Below, piece after piece: positions 1 through 5,774 of a DNA stretch of 10,269 bases (position 1 is the stretch's first letter; the number at the start of each line of letters is the position of its first letter). The position numbers and the translations under genes are program-made. Under the pieces are notes generated by a model. The model saw only the letters and a program-made list of their open reading frames with translations. It ran no database searches and was not told the origin of the DNA. This DNA comes from UBA652 sp964598235. Its GTDB lineage: Bacteria; Pseudomonadota; Gammaproteobacteria; Nitrosococcales; Methylophagaceae. The stretch spans positions 1 through 10,269 of the forward strand of contig CAZRAY010000054.1 in the NCBI GenBank assembly GCA_964598235.1. Reading direction: 5' to 3'.

Positions 1-584
1 GGACCTTGTGGGCCGGTTGCGCCATCAGCGCCATCTGTTCCGTTAGTGCCATCGGCCCCATCTAAACTGGCTAACCACTGTGCTTCTGTACCAATAAATC
101 CACCATTAACTGCCACGGTATAAGCAGAATCGCCATCGACCCCATTAGTGCCGTTAGTCCCGTTGATACCAGGTGCGCCTATTGGACCGGTTAAACCGAT
201 AGGACCTGTGGGGCCAATGGCACTGATCCAGCTGGTCCCATTATGTGCATAAAGTTGATTGTCGCTTGTGTTGAAAAATAGGTCTCCCACATTACCAGCG
301 GCTGGTAATGTGGGGCCGTTATCAAGCAATGTAGTCCATGAAACAGCGCCGGCACCATCTGTTTTAAGCACTTGGTTGAGTGATCCATCAATATTGGGGA
401 AGGTGTAAACATCATTAATGGTAACAAAACCTTGGCCATCAATCGTTAGGCGAAAAACACCGGCAGGTTGTTGAATTTGAAATTCATCACTAGGCGCATT
501 AAAGATGGCTTCCATATCTTGGGCATATAAAGGACTTGCCATCAAAATGGAGAGGAAAAAAATACTATTTACTTTGATGTTCAT
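1..584 (-). CDS. Secreted collagen-like (Gly-X-Y) protein, 3' end beyond the window
   Basis: Reading the minus strand from the ATG at 584 gives 194 codons with no stop to the window edge, so the C-terminus is missing. Residues 1-21 form a signal peptide (hydrophobic core, cleavage likely after LYA). Residues 50-83 hold a segment of the YTFPNIDGSLNQVLKTDG type ending in VSW, common at the N-terminus of bacterial collagen-like and tail-fibre-like surface proteins. From about residue 124 there are Gly-X-Y triplets (GPT GPI GLT GPI GAP GIN GTN). They are interrupted at 153-175 by SAYTVAVNGGFIGTEAQWL, a linker seen between collagen blocks in many bacterial proteins, and resume at 176. AAGG sits 8 bases before the ATG. 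The start overlaps the stop of the upstream gene by 4 bases (ATGA), so the two are probably translationally coupled. The role is inferred as a surface or matrix fibre protein; partner and ligand are unknown. The longest ATG-initiated ORF on this stretch (191-442) is an out-of-frame shadow. Confidence 0.85.
   Translation of the reverse strand, partial: MNIKVNSIFFLSILMASPLYAQDMEAIFNAPSDEFQIQQPAGVFRLTIDGQGFVTINDVYTFPNIDGSLNQVLKTDGAGAVSWTTLLDNGPTLPAAGNVGDLFFNTSDNQLYAHNGTSWISAIGPTGPIGLTGPIGAPGINGTNGTNGVDGDSAYTVAVNGGFIGTEAQWLASLDGADGTNGTDGADGATGPQG
286..314. repeat. 29-bp perfect palindrome inside the collagen-like gene
   Basis: Two 14-base arms (CCCACATTACCAGC and its exact reverse complement) flank a single G at 300. 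It lies in the coding part for PTLPAAGNVG (residues 91-100), just before the collagen region. The transcript could form a long hairpin here (13 pairs with a 3-base loop). No T-run follows on either strand, so it does not look like an intrinsic terminator. Confidence 0.8.
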
Positions 585-1159
585 GAGAAGTGCCTTTTCG
601 AGAGGGGCGAGAGGAACATACCGAATCCTGCTAATGCAAGGATTAGGCATAATATTAAGAACGGATGGTTGACAGGAATTGGTGCAGCATTAGGTCCGCC
701 AATAGCGCTACAGTCATGGTCAGGATCCAAAAATGCGTAGATACCATCATTATCAGGGTCAATATTTAATAAGCACGATTCGTTACTATCTATAATCCCA
801 TCACCATCAGTATCACTCGTTCCAGAGATCGAGGGTGTGGCAGAACATGAATTAAAACTAAAGACAGGCGTCCCGATAACGGTGCCATTATTTATCCAAC
901 CGCCCACATCAAGTGAACCAGAACCAATTACTTCCAATGTGCCGCCAGCGGCAATACTATAAAGGTTTACTTCTCGAACAACAGAGGTATCGATGATGAG
1001 TTTACCCCCATTTTCTACAAAGAAGCTATGGCAGTTATAATCGAAGACTAATCCACCTGGTTGTACGACCAGCGTTTGTCCACTTCTGACAAAGAAGTCG
1101 GCATATGCACTGGTTGAAACCATAAGCAATGTGAATAAAAATAAAATAATATTTTTCAA
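581..1159 (-). CDS. Exported protein with Asp-rich calcium-type repeats and a C-terminal sorting-signal-like tail
   Basis: 192 residues. The start is TTG at 1159: an in-frame TAA lies two codons upstream, no ATG is available before the signal peptide, and AGG sits 7 bases before the TTG. Residues 1-20 are a signal peptide ending AYA before D21. Residues 21-100 are Gly/Val-rich with repeated GG turns (GGKL, GGTL, GSGSL, GGWI), suggesting a stacked beta fold. Residues 116-150 hold thrombospondin-3-like Asp loops (DTDGDGIIDSNE, then DPDNDGIYAFLDPDHD) that in known families bind calcium. The C-terminus has three parts: a PIPVNHP motif at 160-166, a hydrophobic helix at 167-184 and a basic end (SKRH). 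This resembles the layout of PEP-CTERM/IPTL-CTERM sorting signals cut by exosortases, but the motif is not canonical. Cysteines at 43, 105, 129 and 150 could pair. It is the first gene of an operon with the collagen-like protein and is preceded by a sigma-54 promoter match. The exact function is unknown. Confidence 0.85.
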   Translation of the reverse strand: MKNIILFLFTLLMVSTSAYADFFVRSGQTLVVQPGGLVFDYNCHSFFVENGGKLIIDTSVVREVNLYSIAAGGTLEVIGSGSLDVGGWINNGTVIGTPVFSFNSCSATPSISGTSDTDGDGIIDSNESCLLNIDPDNDGIYAFLDPDHDCSAIGGPNAAPIPVNHPFLILCLILALAGFGMFLSPLSKRHFS

Positions 1160-1210
1160 TGATTAACCTAATTTGTCTTAACGTTACAAATTTACTATTA
1201 GAATAACTTA

Positions 1211-1227
1211 TGCAAAATTAACGCCAA
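1211..1227 (-). promoter_or_regulatory. Sigma-54 (-24/-12) promoter match for the surface-protein operon
   Basis: The minus strand reads TTGGCGTTAATTTTGCA. Against the RpoN consensus YTGGCACGRNNNTTGCW it keeps YTGGC, the R and TTGCW, with GG and GC exactly 10 bases apart. The invariant GG falls at 1225-1224 and GC at 1213-1212. The predicted transcription start is near 1200, leaving a leader of about 41 bases to the TTG start. No good sigma-70 pair was found for this operon. Confidence 0.6.
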
Positions 1228-1314
1228 CACCTAATATTAAACCTATCTATTTGATAAATTTAGAAAATAATTATTTATTAATGAATAATGGAGTGTCCAA
1301 AGGATAAATGTGTT

Positions 1315-1341
1315 GTCAATATGTGACGCACATTGTCACAT
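1315..1341. promoter_or_regulatory. Palindromic operator, likely upstream activator site
   Basis: ATGTGAC (1321-1327), a 7-base spacer and GTCACAT (1335-1341) form a perfect inverted repeat. A further GTCA at 1315-1318 lies 20 bases before the GTCA at 1335, about two helical turns, so three half-sites sit on one face. The palindrome centre is about 131 bp upstream of the start predicted from the sigma-54 site, a usual distance for an RpoN enhancer-binding protein. It could instead serve the YIP1 gene, which starts 132 bp to the right. Confidence 0.5.
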
Positions 1342-1472
1342 TATTCATATTATATTAGTAATTTAATGATGCGTTTTTTGAAAATAACTATCTATTTTTA
1401 TTAAGATTAGATTATTTGTATGGCATAGACTATGATTGGAATAATCCCAAACTAATATTTAGAGGTCATTTT

Positions 1473-2147
1473 ATGGAAAACTCATCTTCATTTAATTTAA
1501 CAACCGTTATTAACGATGCTATTTCGGTGGTTAAAAATCCAATTGGTTTTTATCAGAACATGTCGAAAACAGGTGGGTATGCCGAGCCTGTTATCTTTGT
1601 TGCGGTCATGGCGGTTATTGCTGCAATTTTGCTTTCAGTCTTATCGCTGGTCAGTGGCAAAATACCATTTTCTGGGGCAATCGGCATGCTTGTTTTTGTG
1701 CCGATTGTGATTGTGGTTGCAAGCTTTATTTCAGCTGCGATTATCTTTGTGATTTGGAAGTTAATGGGCTCGCCACATAATTATGAAACAGCTTACCGGT
1801 GTTTGGCGTATTCAATGGCATTGATGCCTGTTGTGGCGGTATTATCACTCATTCCTTATGCCTCCATTATTGGGACGCTTTGGGGAATGTATTTATTGGT
1901 TGTTGCCAGCACAGAGGTGCATGGCTTAAAGAAAAACACGGCATTAATTGTATTTGGTATCCTGGCCGCTTTTGGCGTGATGTCGAATATTGCAGGTGAA
2001 AAAATGAACCAGAAATTAGGTGAGTTTGAATCTCAATTAGGCGAATCAGCAGCGGGTTTAGAGGGATTAGAAAACATGTCTCCAGAAGAGGCGGGTAAGG
2101 CGTTAGGGGAATTTCTAAAAGGGATGGAAGAGGCACAAAACCAATAA
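1473..2147 (+). CDS. YIP1-family integral membrane protein
   Basis: 224 residues from the ATG at 1473, chosen because AGAGG lies 7 bases before it. The in-frame ATG at 1416 would add 19 unlike residues and has no RBS. The protein begins with a short soluble stretch containing VVKNPIGFYQNM, the N-terminal 'P..f' element typical of bacterial YIP1/DUF1282 proteins. It then has about five hydrophobic segments (roughly 38-60, 70-96, 112-129, 131-147, 156-172). The C-terminal 50 residues are hydrophilic, acidic and probably helical (ESQLGESAAGLEGLENMS...), likely on the cytoplasmic side. The family has no firm bacterial function; membrane trafficking or stress roles are guesses. It is transcribed alone, facing away from the surface-protein operon, and ends at a hairpin shared with the facing gene. 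Confidence 0.8.
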   Translation: MENSSSFNLTTVINDAISVVKNPIGFYQNMSKTGGYAEPVIFVAVMAVIAAILLSVLSLVSGKIPFSGAIGMLVFVPIVIVVASFISAAIIFVIWKLMGSPHNYETAYRCLAYSMALMPVVAVLSLIPYASIIGTLWGMYLLVVASTEVHGLKKNTALIVFGILAAFGVMSNIAGEKMNQKLGEFESQLGESAAGLEGLENMSPEEAGKALGEFLKGMEEAQNQ

Positions 2148-2148
2148 A

Positions 2149-2191
2149 ATCAGACTAATCGGTTGAGACTAGTCTGATAAAATATTTTTTT
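2149..2191. terminator. Hairpin terminator shared by two convergent genes
   Basis: ATCAGACTA (2149-2157) pairs perfectly with TAGTCTGAT (2170-2178) around a 12-base loop. On the plus strand a run of seven T follows at 2185-2191, after a 6-base A-rich gap. On the minus strand TTTTATT follows directly. It therefore can end both the YIP1 transcript and the mtaD-ubiG-mupP-hpnC transcript. The hairpin overlaps the last codons (about TSLNRLV) and stop of the minus-strand gene. Confidence 0.65.
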
Positions 2192-3049
2192 GTTAAGGCT
2201 GAGTAATAATATTTTACCCAGCTGCCATTTTGATAAATGTGGACGTTGCAATTGCTGATCACTCGGGCGATGTTTGAGTGTGTGGAGTAGGGTGCAGGCG
2301 GCAAGAATAGTCGTGCGGATTTCCCAACCGAAACGGCCACTCAGATGTGTGCCGAGAGGGATGCCGACATGGAGTAAGCTTGTTGTTCGCTGATATTGTT
2401 GTTGCATGAGCTTAGCAAAATTGGGGGTGCTTGTCTCCGCGCCCAGATCTGTTTCAGAAATACCTTGCATTGCCATGTCATCTTGCGGCAGATAAATCCG
2501 ATTGCGTTGCATATAGTCATCTTGCATATCTTGATAGAAGTTAATCAGTTGTAACGCGGTGCAAATAGCATCAGATTGTTGGAAATACAGGTCATCAGTA
2601 TGGCCATGGAGTTGGAGTAATAGCCTGCCGACGGGATTAGCGGAATGCTGACAGTAGTGCGACACTTGAATGTGACTCGTATAGCGTTGTTGGGTTACGT
2701 CTTGTTTGAATGCTGTAAGTAAATCATCAAATAGTTGGATATCTAGATCATATTGCCGAATGGTGTCAGAGAGGGCAATAAAAATAGGATTATCATTTGC
2801 TAAAGAGTGCGTTTTTATTTGCATGAGTGTGTTGTGATAAGTATCGAGTAATGCAAGTCGTTCATTATCAGCTATATTGCCTTCATCAGCAAAATCGTCG
2901 GCAGTGCGGGCGAAGGCGTAAATGGCACTGATAGGGCGGCGTAAGCGTTTAGGCAAGAGAAACGAGGCGACAGGAAAATTTTCGTAATGTGAAAATGCCA
3001 ATTTTTGGCAGTAGGCGTAGGCCGCATCTAAGGAAAATTCTATAGCCAT
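2150..3049 (-). CDS. hpnC: Squalene-pathway synthase, HpnC type
   Basis: 299 residues of the trans-isoprenyl diphosphate synthase, head-to-head (squalene/phytoene synthase) class. The N-terminal ENFPVASFLLPKRLRRP (23-39) is a hallmark of HpnC. FARTADDFADEG (46-57) holds the first Asp-rich motif (D51-D55) and NFYQDMQDDYMQRNRIYLP (170-188) the second (D174-D178). In the three-gene bacterial route, HpnD makes presqualene diphosphate from farnesyl diphosphate, HpnC converts it to hydroxysqualene and HpnE reduces that to squalene. Its gene overlaps the end of mupP by 10 bases, has no clear RBS and is probably coupled to mupP translation. No hpnD, hpnE or squalene-hopene cyclase lies in the window, so the enzyme is separated from its usual partners. 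A phytoene or diapophytoene synthase is less likely given the HpnC N-terminus, but cannot be excluded. Confidence 0.8.
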   Translation of the reverse strand: MAIEFSLDAAYAYCQKLAFSHYENFPVASFLLPKRLRRPISAIYAFARTADDFADEGNIADNERLALLDTYHNTLMQIKTHSLANDNPIFIALSDTIRQYDLDIQLFDDLLTAFKQDVTQQRYTSHIQVSHYCQHSANPVGRLLLQLHGHTDDLYFQQSDAICTALQLINFYQDMQDDYMQRNRIYLPQDDMAMQGISETDLGAETSTPNFAKLMQQQYQRTTSLLHVGIPLGTHLSGRFGWEIRTTILAACTLLHTLKHRPSDQQLQRPHLSKWQLGKILLLSLNKKIFYQTSLNRLV

Positions 3050-3693
3050 TCTAGAAGTTCATTGGGTTGGTCAATTATACCATCCGCATGCCACTCTTCA
3101 GGCGTATCATCTTTAGCAAGATAACCCCAACTAGCAATTAATGTGGTCATATTGACGATATTTCCTGCTTCGATATCCCGTGCTGCATCACCAATATATA
3201 AACAGTTTTCAGGGGGCTGGCTAATCAACTCACAAGCATGCAACATTGGCGCCGGATGGGGCTTGGCATGCGGTGTCGTATCGGCGCTGACAATGCAGTT
3301 TGTTCGGTTGCTTAATCCCAGTTGGTTACAGAGTGGTTCAGTGAGAAAAGCGGGTTTATTGGTGATGATACCCCATGGGATCTGTTGAGATTCAAGATGC
3401 TGTAATACGGTTTCCATACCGTCAAACAGACGTGTTTCTCGGGCAATATTGTTGAGATAAACATCGAGTAGTTGTCGGCGTAGTGAAACAAAAATGGGTG
3501 CATCTGGTGTAATATTAAAACCCAATTTGAGCAAAGCAACGGTTCCATGTGACGCAACAGGACGAATTTCCGCATAGGGTTTAGGCGCCAGCCCCTGTGC
3601 TTGCATAACTGCGTTGAGTGCATAGGCCAGGTCGGGCGCAGTATCAATTAAAGTGCCATCCAGATCGAATAACACGGCACGGATGAGGTTCAT
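3040..3693 (-). CDS. mupP: N-acetylmuramic acid 6-phosphate phosphatase (MupP type HAD hydrolase)
   Basis: 217 residues, a full-length HAD-family phosphatase. Motif I is DLDGT (nucleophile D10, acid/base D12), motif II is TNK (111-113), motif III is K144 in KPHP, and motif IV is GDAARD (168-173). It is often annotated gph (phosphoglycolate phosphatase). Its position directly after ubiG, in an mtaD-ubiG-mupP order as in Pseudomonas PA3170-PA3172, and its C-terminal pattern GYLA.DDTPEEWHADGIIDQP favour MupP. MupP removes the phosphate from MurNAc-6-P in cytosolic cell-wall recycling, feeding AmgK and MurU and bypassing de novo UDP-MurNAc synthesis. The ATG overlaps the ubiG stop by 4 bases, with AAGG 7 bases upstream inside ubiG. 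The HAD class is certain from sequence; the choice of MupP over Gph rests mainly on context. Confidence 0.75.
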   Translation of the reverse strand: MNLIRAVLFDLDGTLIDTAPDLAYALNAVMQAQGLAPKPYAEIRPVASHGTVALLKLGFNITPDAPIFVSLRRQLLDVYLNNIARETRLFDGMETVLQHLESQQIPWGIITNKPAFLTEPLCNQLGLSNRTNCIVSADTTPHAKPHPAPMLHACELISQPPENCLYIGDAARDIEAGNIVNMTTLIASWGYLAKDDTPEEWHADGIIDQPNELLEWL

Positions 3694-4394
3694 TCAGCGG
3701 CCTTTTGGCAATGTATTAAATAATTTACAGAGACATCAGCGCCCAACTTATATTGCTTGAAGAGTGGGTTATAACTTAAGCCTGTGACATTAGAAACCAT
3801 TAATCCAGATTGACGACAGCTCGCCGCTAATTCAGCAGGTTTAATAAATTTCTTATAATCGTGTGTGCCTTTGGGCAGCATATTGAGCACATATTCAGCA
3901 CCAACGACGGCTAATAAATAGGCTTTAGGGTTGCGGTTCAGGGTTGAGAAAAACAAATGACCACCAGGCTTAACAAGTTGGGCACAAGCGGCGACAATGG
4001 CATCTGGATCAGGCACATGTTCTAACATCTCAAGGCAGGTAACCACATCAAATTGTGCTGGATACGAAGCGGCCATGTCTTCAGCCGTAGTATGTTGATA
4101 ATCGATAGTCAGTTCTGTCTCTAGAGCGTGTAACTTGGCGACATTAAGTGCGGCTTCTCCCATGTCTATCCCGGTTACAATGGCCCCATTTTTTGCTAAG
4201 GCTTCGGATAAAATTCCACCGCCACAACCAATATCAATAACGTGTTTACCATTAAGTTCACAGCGCTGTTGAATATAGCCTAATCGCAACGGATTAATTT
4301 CATGCAACGGCTTAGATTGGCCTTCACGATCCCACCAGCTAGCAGCAAGCGCATCAAATTTTGCAATTTCAGCCATATCAACATTTGTAGTCAT
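3690..4394 (-). CDS. ubiG: Ubiquinone biosynthesis O-methyltransferase UbiG
   Basis: 234 residues, the usual UbiG length. It is a class I SAM-dependent methyltransferase: motif I is VIDIGCGGGILSEALA (52-67), the ribose-binding acid is in VTGID (73-77), and FDVVTCLEMLEHVPDP (115-130) and LVKPGGHLFFSTLNRN (140-155) are typical UbiG blocks. The N-terminal KFDALAASWWD and the INPLRLGYI segment are also family signatures. It performs both O-methylation steps of ubiquinone synthesis at the cytoplasmic face of the inner membrane. The ATG overlaps the mtaD stop (ATGA) and has AGG 7 bases before it. It is the second gene of a four-gene overlapping operon. Confidence 0.95.
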   Translation of the reverse strand: MTTNVDMAEIAKFDALAASWWDREGQSKPLHEINPLRLGYIQQRCELNGKHVIDIGCGGGILSEALAKNGAIVTGIDMGEAALNVAKLHALETELTIDYQHTTAEDMAASYPAQFDVVTCLEMLEHVPDPDAIVAACAQLVKPGGHLFFSTLNRNPKAYLLAVVGAEYVLNMLPKGTHDYKKFIKPAELAASCRQSGLMVSNVTGLSYNPLFKQYKLGADVSVNYLIHCQKAAE

Positions 4395-5713
4395 GTTTTA
4401 TCCTGTTTAATTTTGTCTGCCCATTGTTGACTGCGGCTCATGATTTCAGCCTTATTCATGGTGAGTAAACGTCGGCTTTTTAATAAATGCTTACCTGCAA
4501 CCCAGACATCGGTGACTTTGTCTCGACCGGTGTTATAAACCAACTGAGAGATAACATCATACAGGGGTTGGTGTTCTAAATCACTGAGGTCAACAGCCGT
4601 GATATCAGCAGCTTTTCCTTTTTTAAGGGAGCCAATGATATTATCTAACCCGACTGTTTTTGCCCCGTTGAGTGTGGCCATTCTGAGCGCCGTGTAGGCG
4701 GGTAGCGTGCGGGCATCTTGGTGTACAGCTTTAGCCAGTAAGGCAGCGGTTCGCATTTCGCCAAACATATCTAGATCATTGTTTGAAGCGGCGCCATCAG
4801 TACCAATGCTGATATTGATTTTTCGGCGATGCAGTTCACCAACCGGGCAAAATCCACTGGCGAGTTTTAGATTAGATTCTGGGCAATGAATGATCTTGAC
4901 GCCCGCACGTTTGCAGGTAGCGATATCTTGCTCATTTAGTTGTGTCATATGCACGGCCAATAATCTAGGTGAGAGCAACCCCAGTTTTTCTAACCGTTGT
5001 AAAGGTCGCATGCCATAGGTCGTGATACTTTGTTCAATTTCATCGGCTGTTTCATGGAGATGCATATGAATCGGCACATCTAACTCTTCGGCATTGCTGA
5101 TAATGGTGTGTAAGGTCTCATCGCTAACAGTGTAAGGTGCGTGGGGTGCATAGGCTGTTGTAATGCGGGCATGATGGCGATAATGGTCATGCAATTGTTG
5201 GCCTTTTCGTAAACACTCGGCGCTATCGCTGGCCCAGGTTGTTGGGAAATCAATAACAATCATGCCGAGCATGGCACGAATACCACTTTGATCAACAACG
5301 CGTGCGGTGGCTTCAGGGAAAAAATACATATCATTGACACAGGTCACGCCACCGCGCAAGCATTCGGCAATCGCTAATGCAGATCCCATTTCAACAAAAT
5401 CGTCGCTCAGGTGTTGTTTTTCGACAGGCCAAATATGCTCATTCAACCAGGTCATTAAGGGCAAATCATCAGCCAAGCCGCGTAGCAAAGACATGGCTAA
5501 ATGTGTATGACTATTGATTAAGCCCGGGATCAGACAGTGGCTGTCTAAGTGGTGCACCTGATCGGCATCATAGCGTTGCGCTGCCTTTTCTTGTGGCAAA
5601 ATACCAATAATCAACCCGTCATGAATCGCGATCGCATGATCTACCAGTACCTTATTATCAGGTTCAACGGGTACAATCCAACGGGCATGAATAAGGAGAT
5701 CAATTTGTTTCAT
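4391..5713 (-). CDS. mtaD: 5-methylthioadenosine / S-adenosylhomocysteine deaminase (amidohydrolase)
   Basis: 440 residues of the TRZ/ATZ amidohydrolase family. Metal ligands are visible: HTH at 69-71, H218 and catalytic E221 in HMHLHET (216-222), H276 in IIHCPESN and D306 in GTDGAASNN. The RGLADDLPLMTWL segment (78-90) after the HTH is typical of MTA/SAH deaminases. These convert methylthioadenosine or S-adenosylhomocysteine to the inosyl forms in the cytosol; the Pseudomonas orthologue in the same gene order (PA3170) is an MTA deaminase. Its place before ubiG is sensible because UbiG produces SAH, though that link is my inference. There is no Shine-Dalgarno before the ATG and a perfect TATAAT ends 7 bases upstream, so the transcript may be leaderless. 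It is the first gene of the mtaD-ubiG-mupP-hpnC operon. Some members act on other bases such as guanine derivatives, so substrate is less sure than family. Confidence 0.82.
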   Translation of the reverse strand: MKQIDLLIHARWIVPVEPDNKVLVDHAIAIHDGLIIGILPQEKAAQRYDADQVHHLDSHCLIPGLINSHTHLAMSLLRGLADDLPLMTWLNEHIWPVEKQHLSDDFVEMGSALAIAECLRGGVTCVNDMYFFPEATARVVDQSGIRAMLGMIVIDFPTTWASDSAECLRKGQQLHDHYRHHARITTAYAPHAPYTVSDETLHTIISNAEELDVPIHMHLHETADEIEQSITTYGMRPLQRLEKLGLLSPRLLAVHMTQLNEQDIATCKRAGVKIIHCPESNLKLASGFCPVGELHRRKINISIGTDGAASNNDLDMFGEMRTAALLAKAVHQDARTLPAYTALRMATLNGAKTVGLDNIIGSLKKGKAADITAVDLSDLEHQPLYDVISQLVYNTGRDKVTDVWVAGKHLLKSRRLLTMNKAEIMSRSQQWADKIKQDKT

Positions 5714-5720
5714 GTAGTTA

Positions 5721-5726
5721 ATTATA
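5721..5726 (-). promoter_or_regulatory. -10 box (TATAAT) directly before mtaD
   Basis: The minus strand reads TATAAT-TAACTAC-ATG. A start 6-8 bases after a -10 box would fall at or beside the A of the mtaD ATG. No good -35 (CGACCA at 17-base spacing) and no extended -10 TG are present, so strength is uncertain. The 61-base gap also has to hold the promoter of the divergent dehydrogenase gene; TAAAAT at 5739-5744 is a possible plus-strand -10 with no clear -35. Confidence 0.45.
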
Positions 5727-5774
5727 CCGCGATAGGGTTAAAATGGTCGTTACGAAAGCAATAGGAAGATAAAA

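Larger units (their letters stand above)
1160..1472. other. Divergent AT-rich intergenic region
   Basis: No credible gene is seen in these 313 bases between the divergent surface-protein operon and the YIP1 gene. The region holds a sigma-54 promoter match (1211-1227, minus), a palindrome with an extra half-site (1315-1341), and long A/T-only tracts around 1258-1287 and 1341-1408 that could bend or bind nucleoid proteins. The RBS of the YIP1 gene is at its right end. Confidence 0.75.

Noticed and set aside
191..442. Minus-strand ORF of 83 codons
   Set aside because: It is out of frame with the collagen-like gene, which runs open from 584 to the edge with a signal peptide and Gly-X-Y repeats; the shorter ORF has no RBS or family features.
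1..584. Phage tail-fibre gene
   Set aside because: The collagen linker also occurs in tail fibres, but this protein has a clear signal peptide, overlaps another exported protein gene and has no phage neighbours in view.
1321..1341. CRP/FNR-type operator
   Set aside because: The TGTGA/TCACA arms are separated by 9 bases; CRP needs 6 and FNR has a different half-site.
1416..1472. N-terminal extension of the YIP1 protein
   Set aside because: The ATG at 1416 has no RBS and the extra 19 residues are unlike the family, while AGAGG precedes the ATG at 1473.
1160..1472. Riboswitch or small RNA in the intergenic region
   Set aside because: The sequence is largely A/T tracts with no conserved riboswitch core or GC-rich stems besides the short palindrome.
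1867..2136. Other ORFs antisense to or overlapping the main genes (e.g. 1867-2136 minus, 3143-3388 plus, 5750-6184 minus, 7740-8039 minus, 8626-8874 minus)
   Set aside because: They lie inside well-supported genes, have no RBS or recognisable domains and show low-complexity shadow composition.
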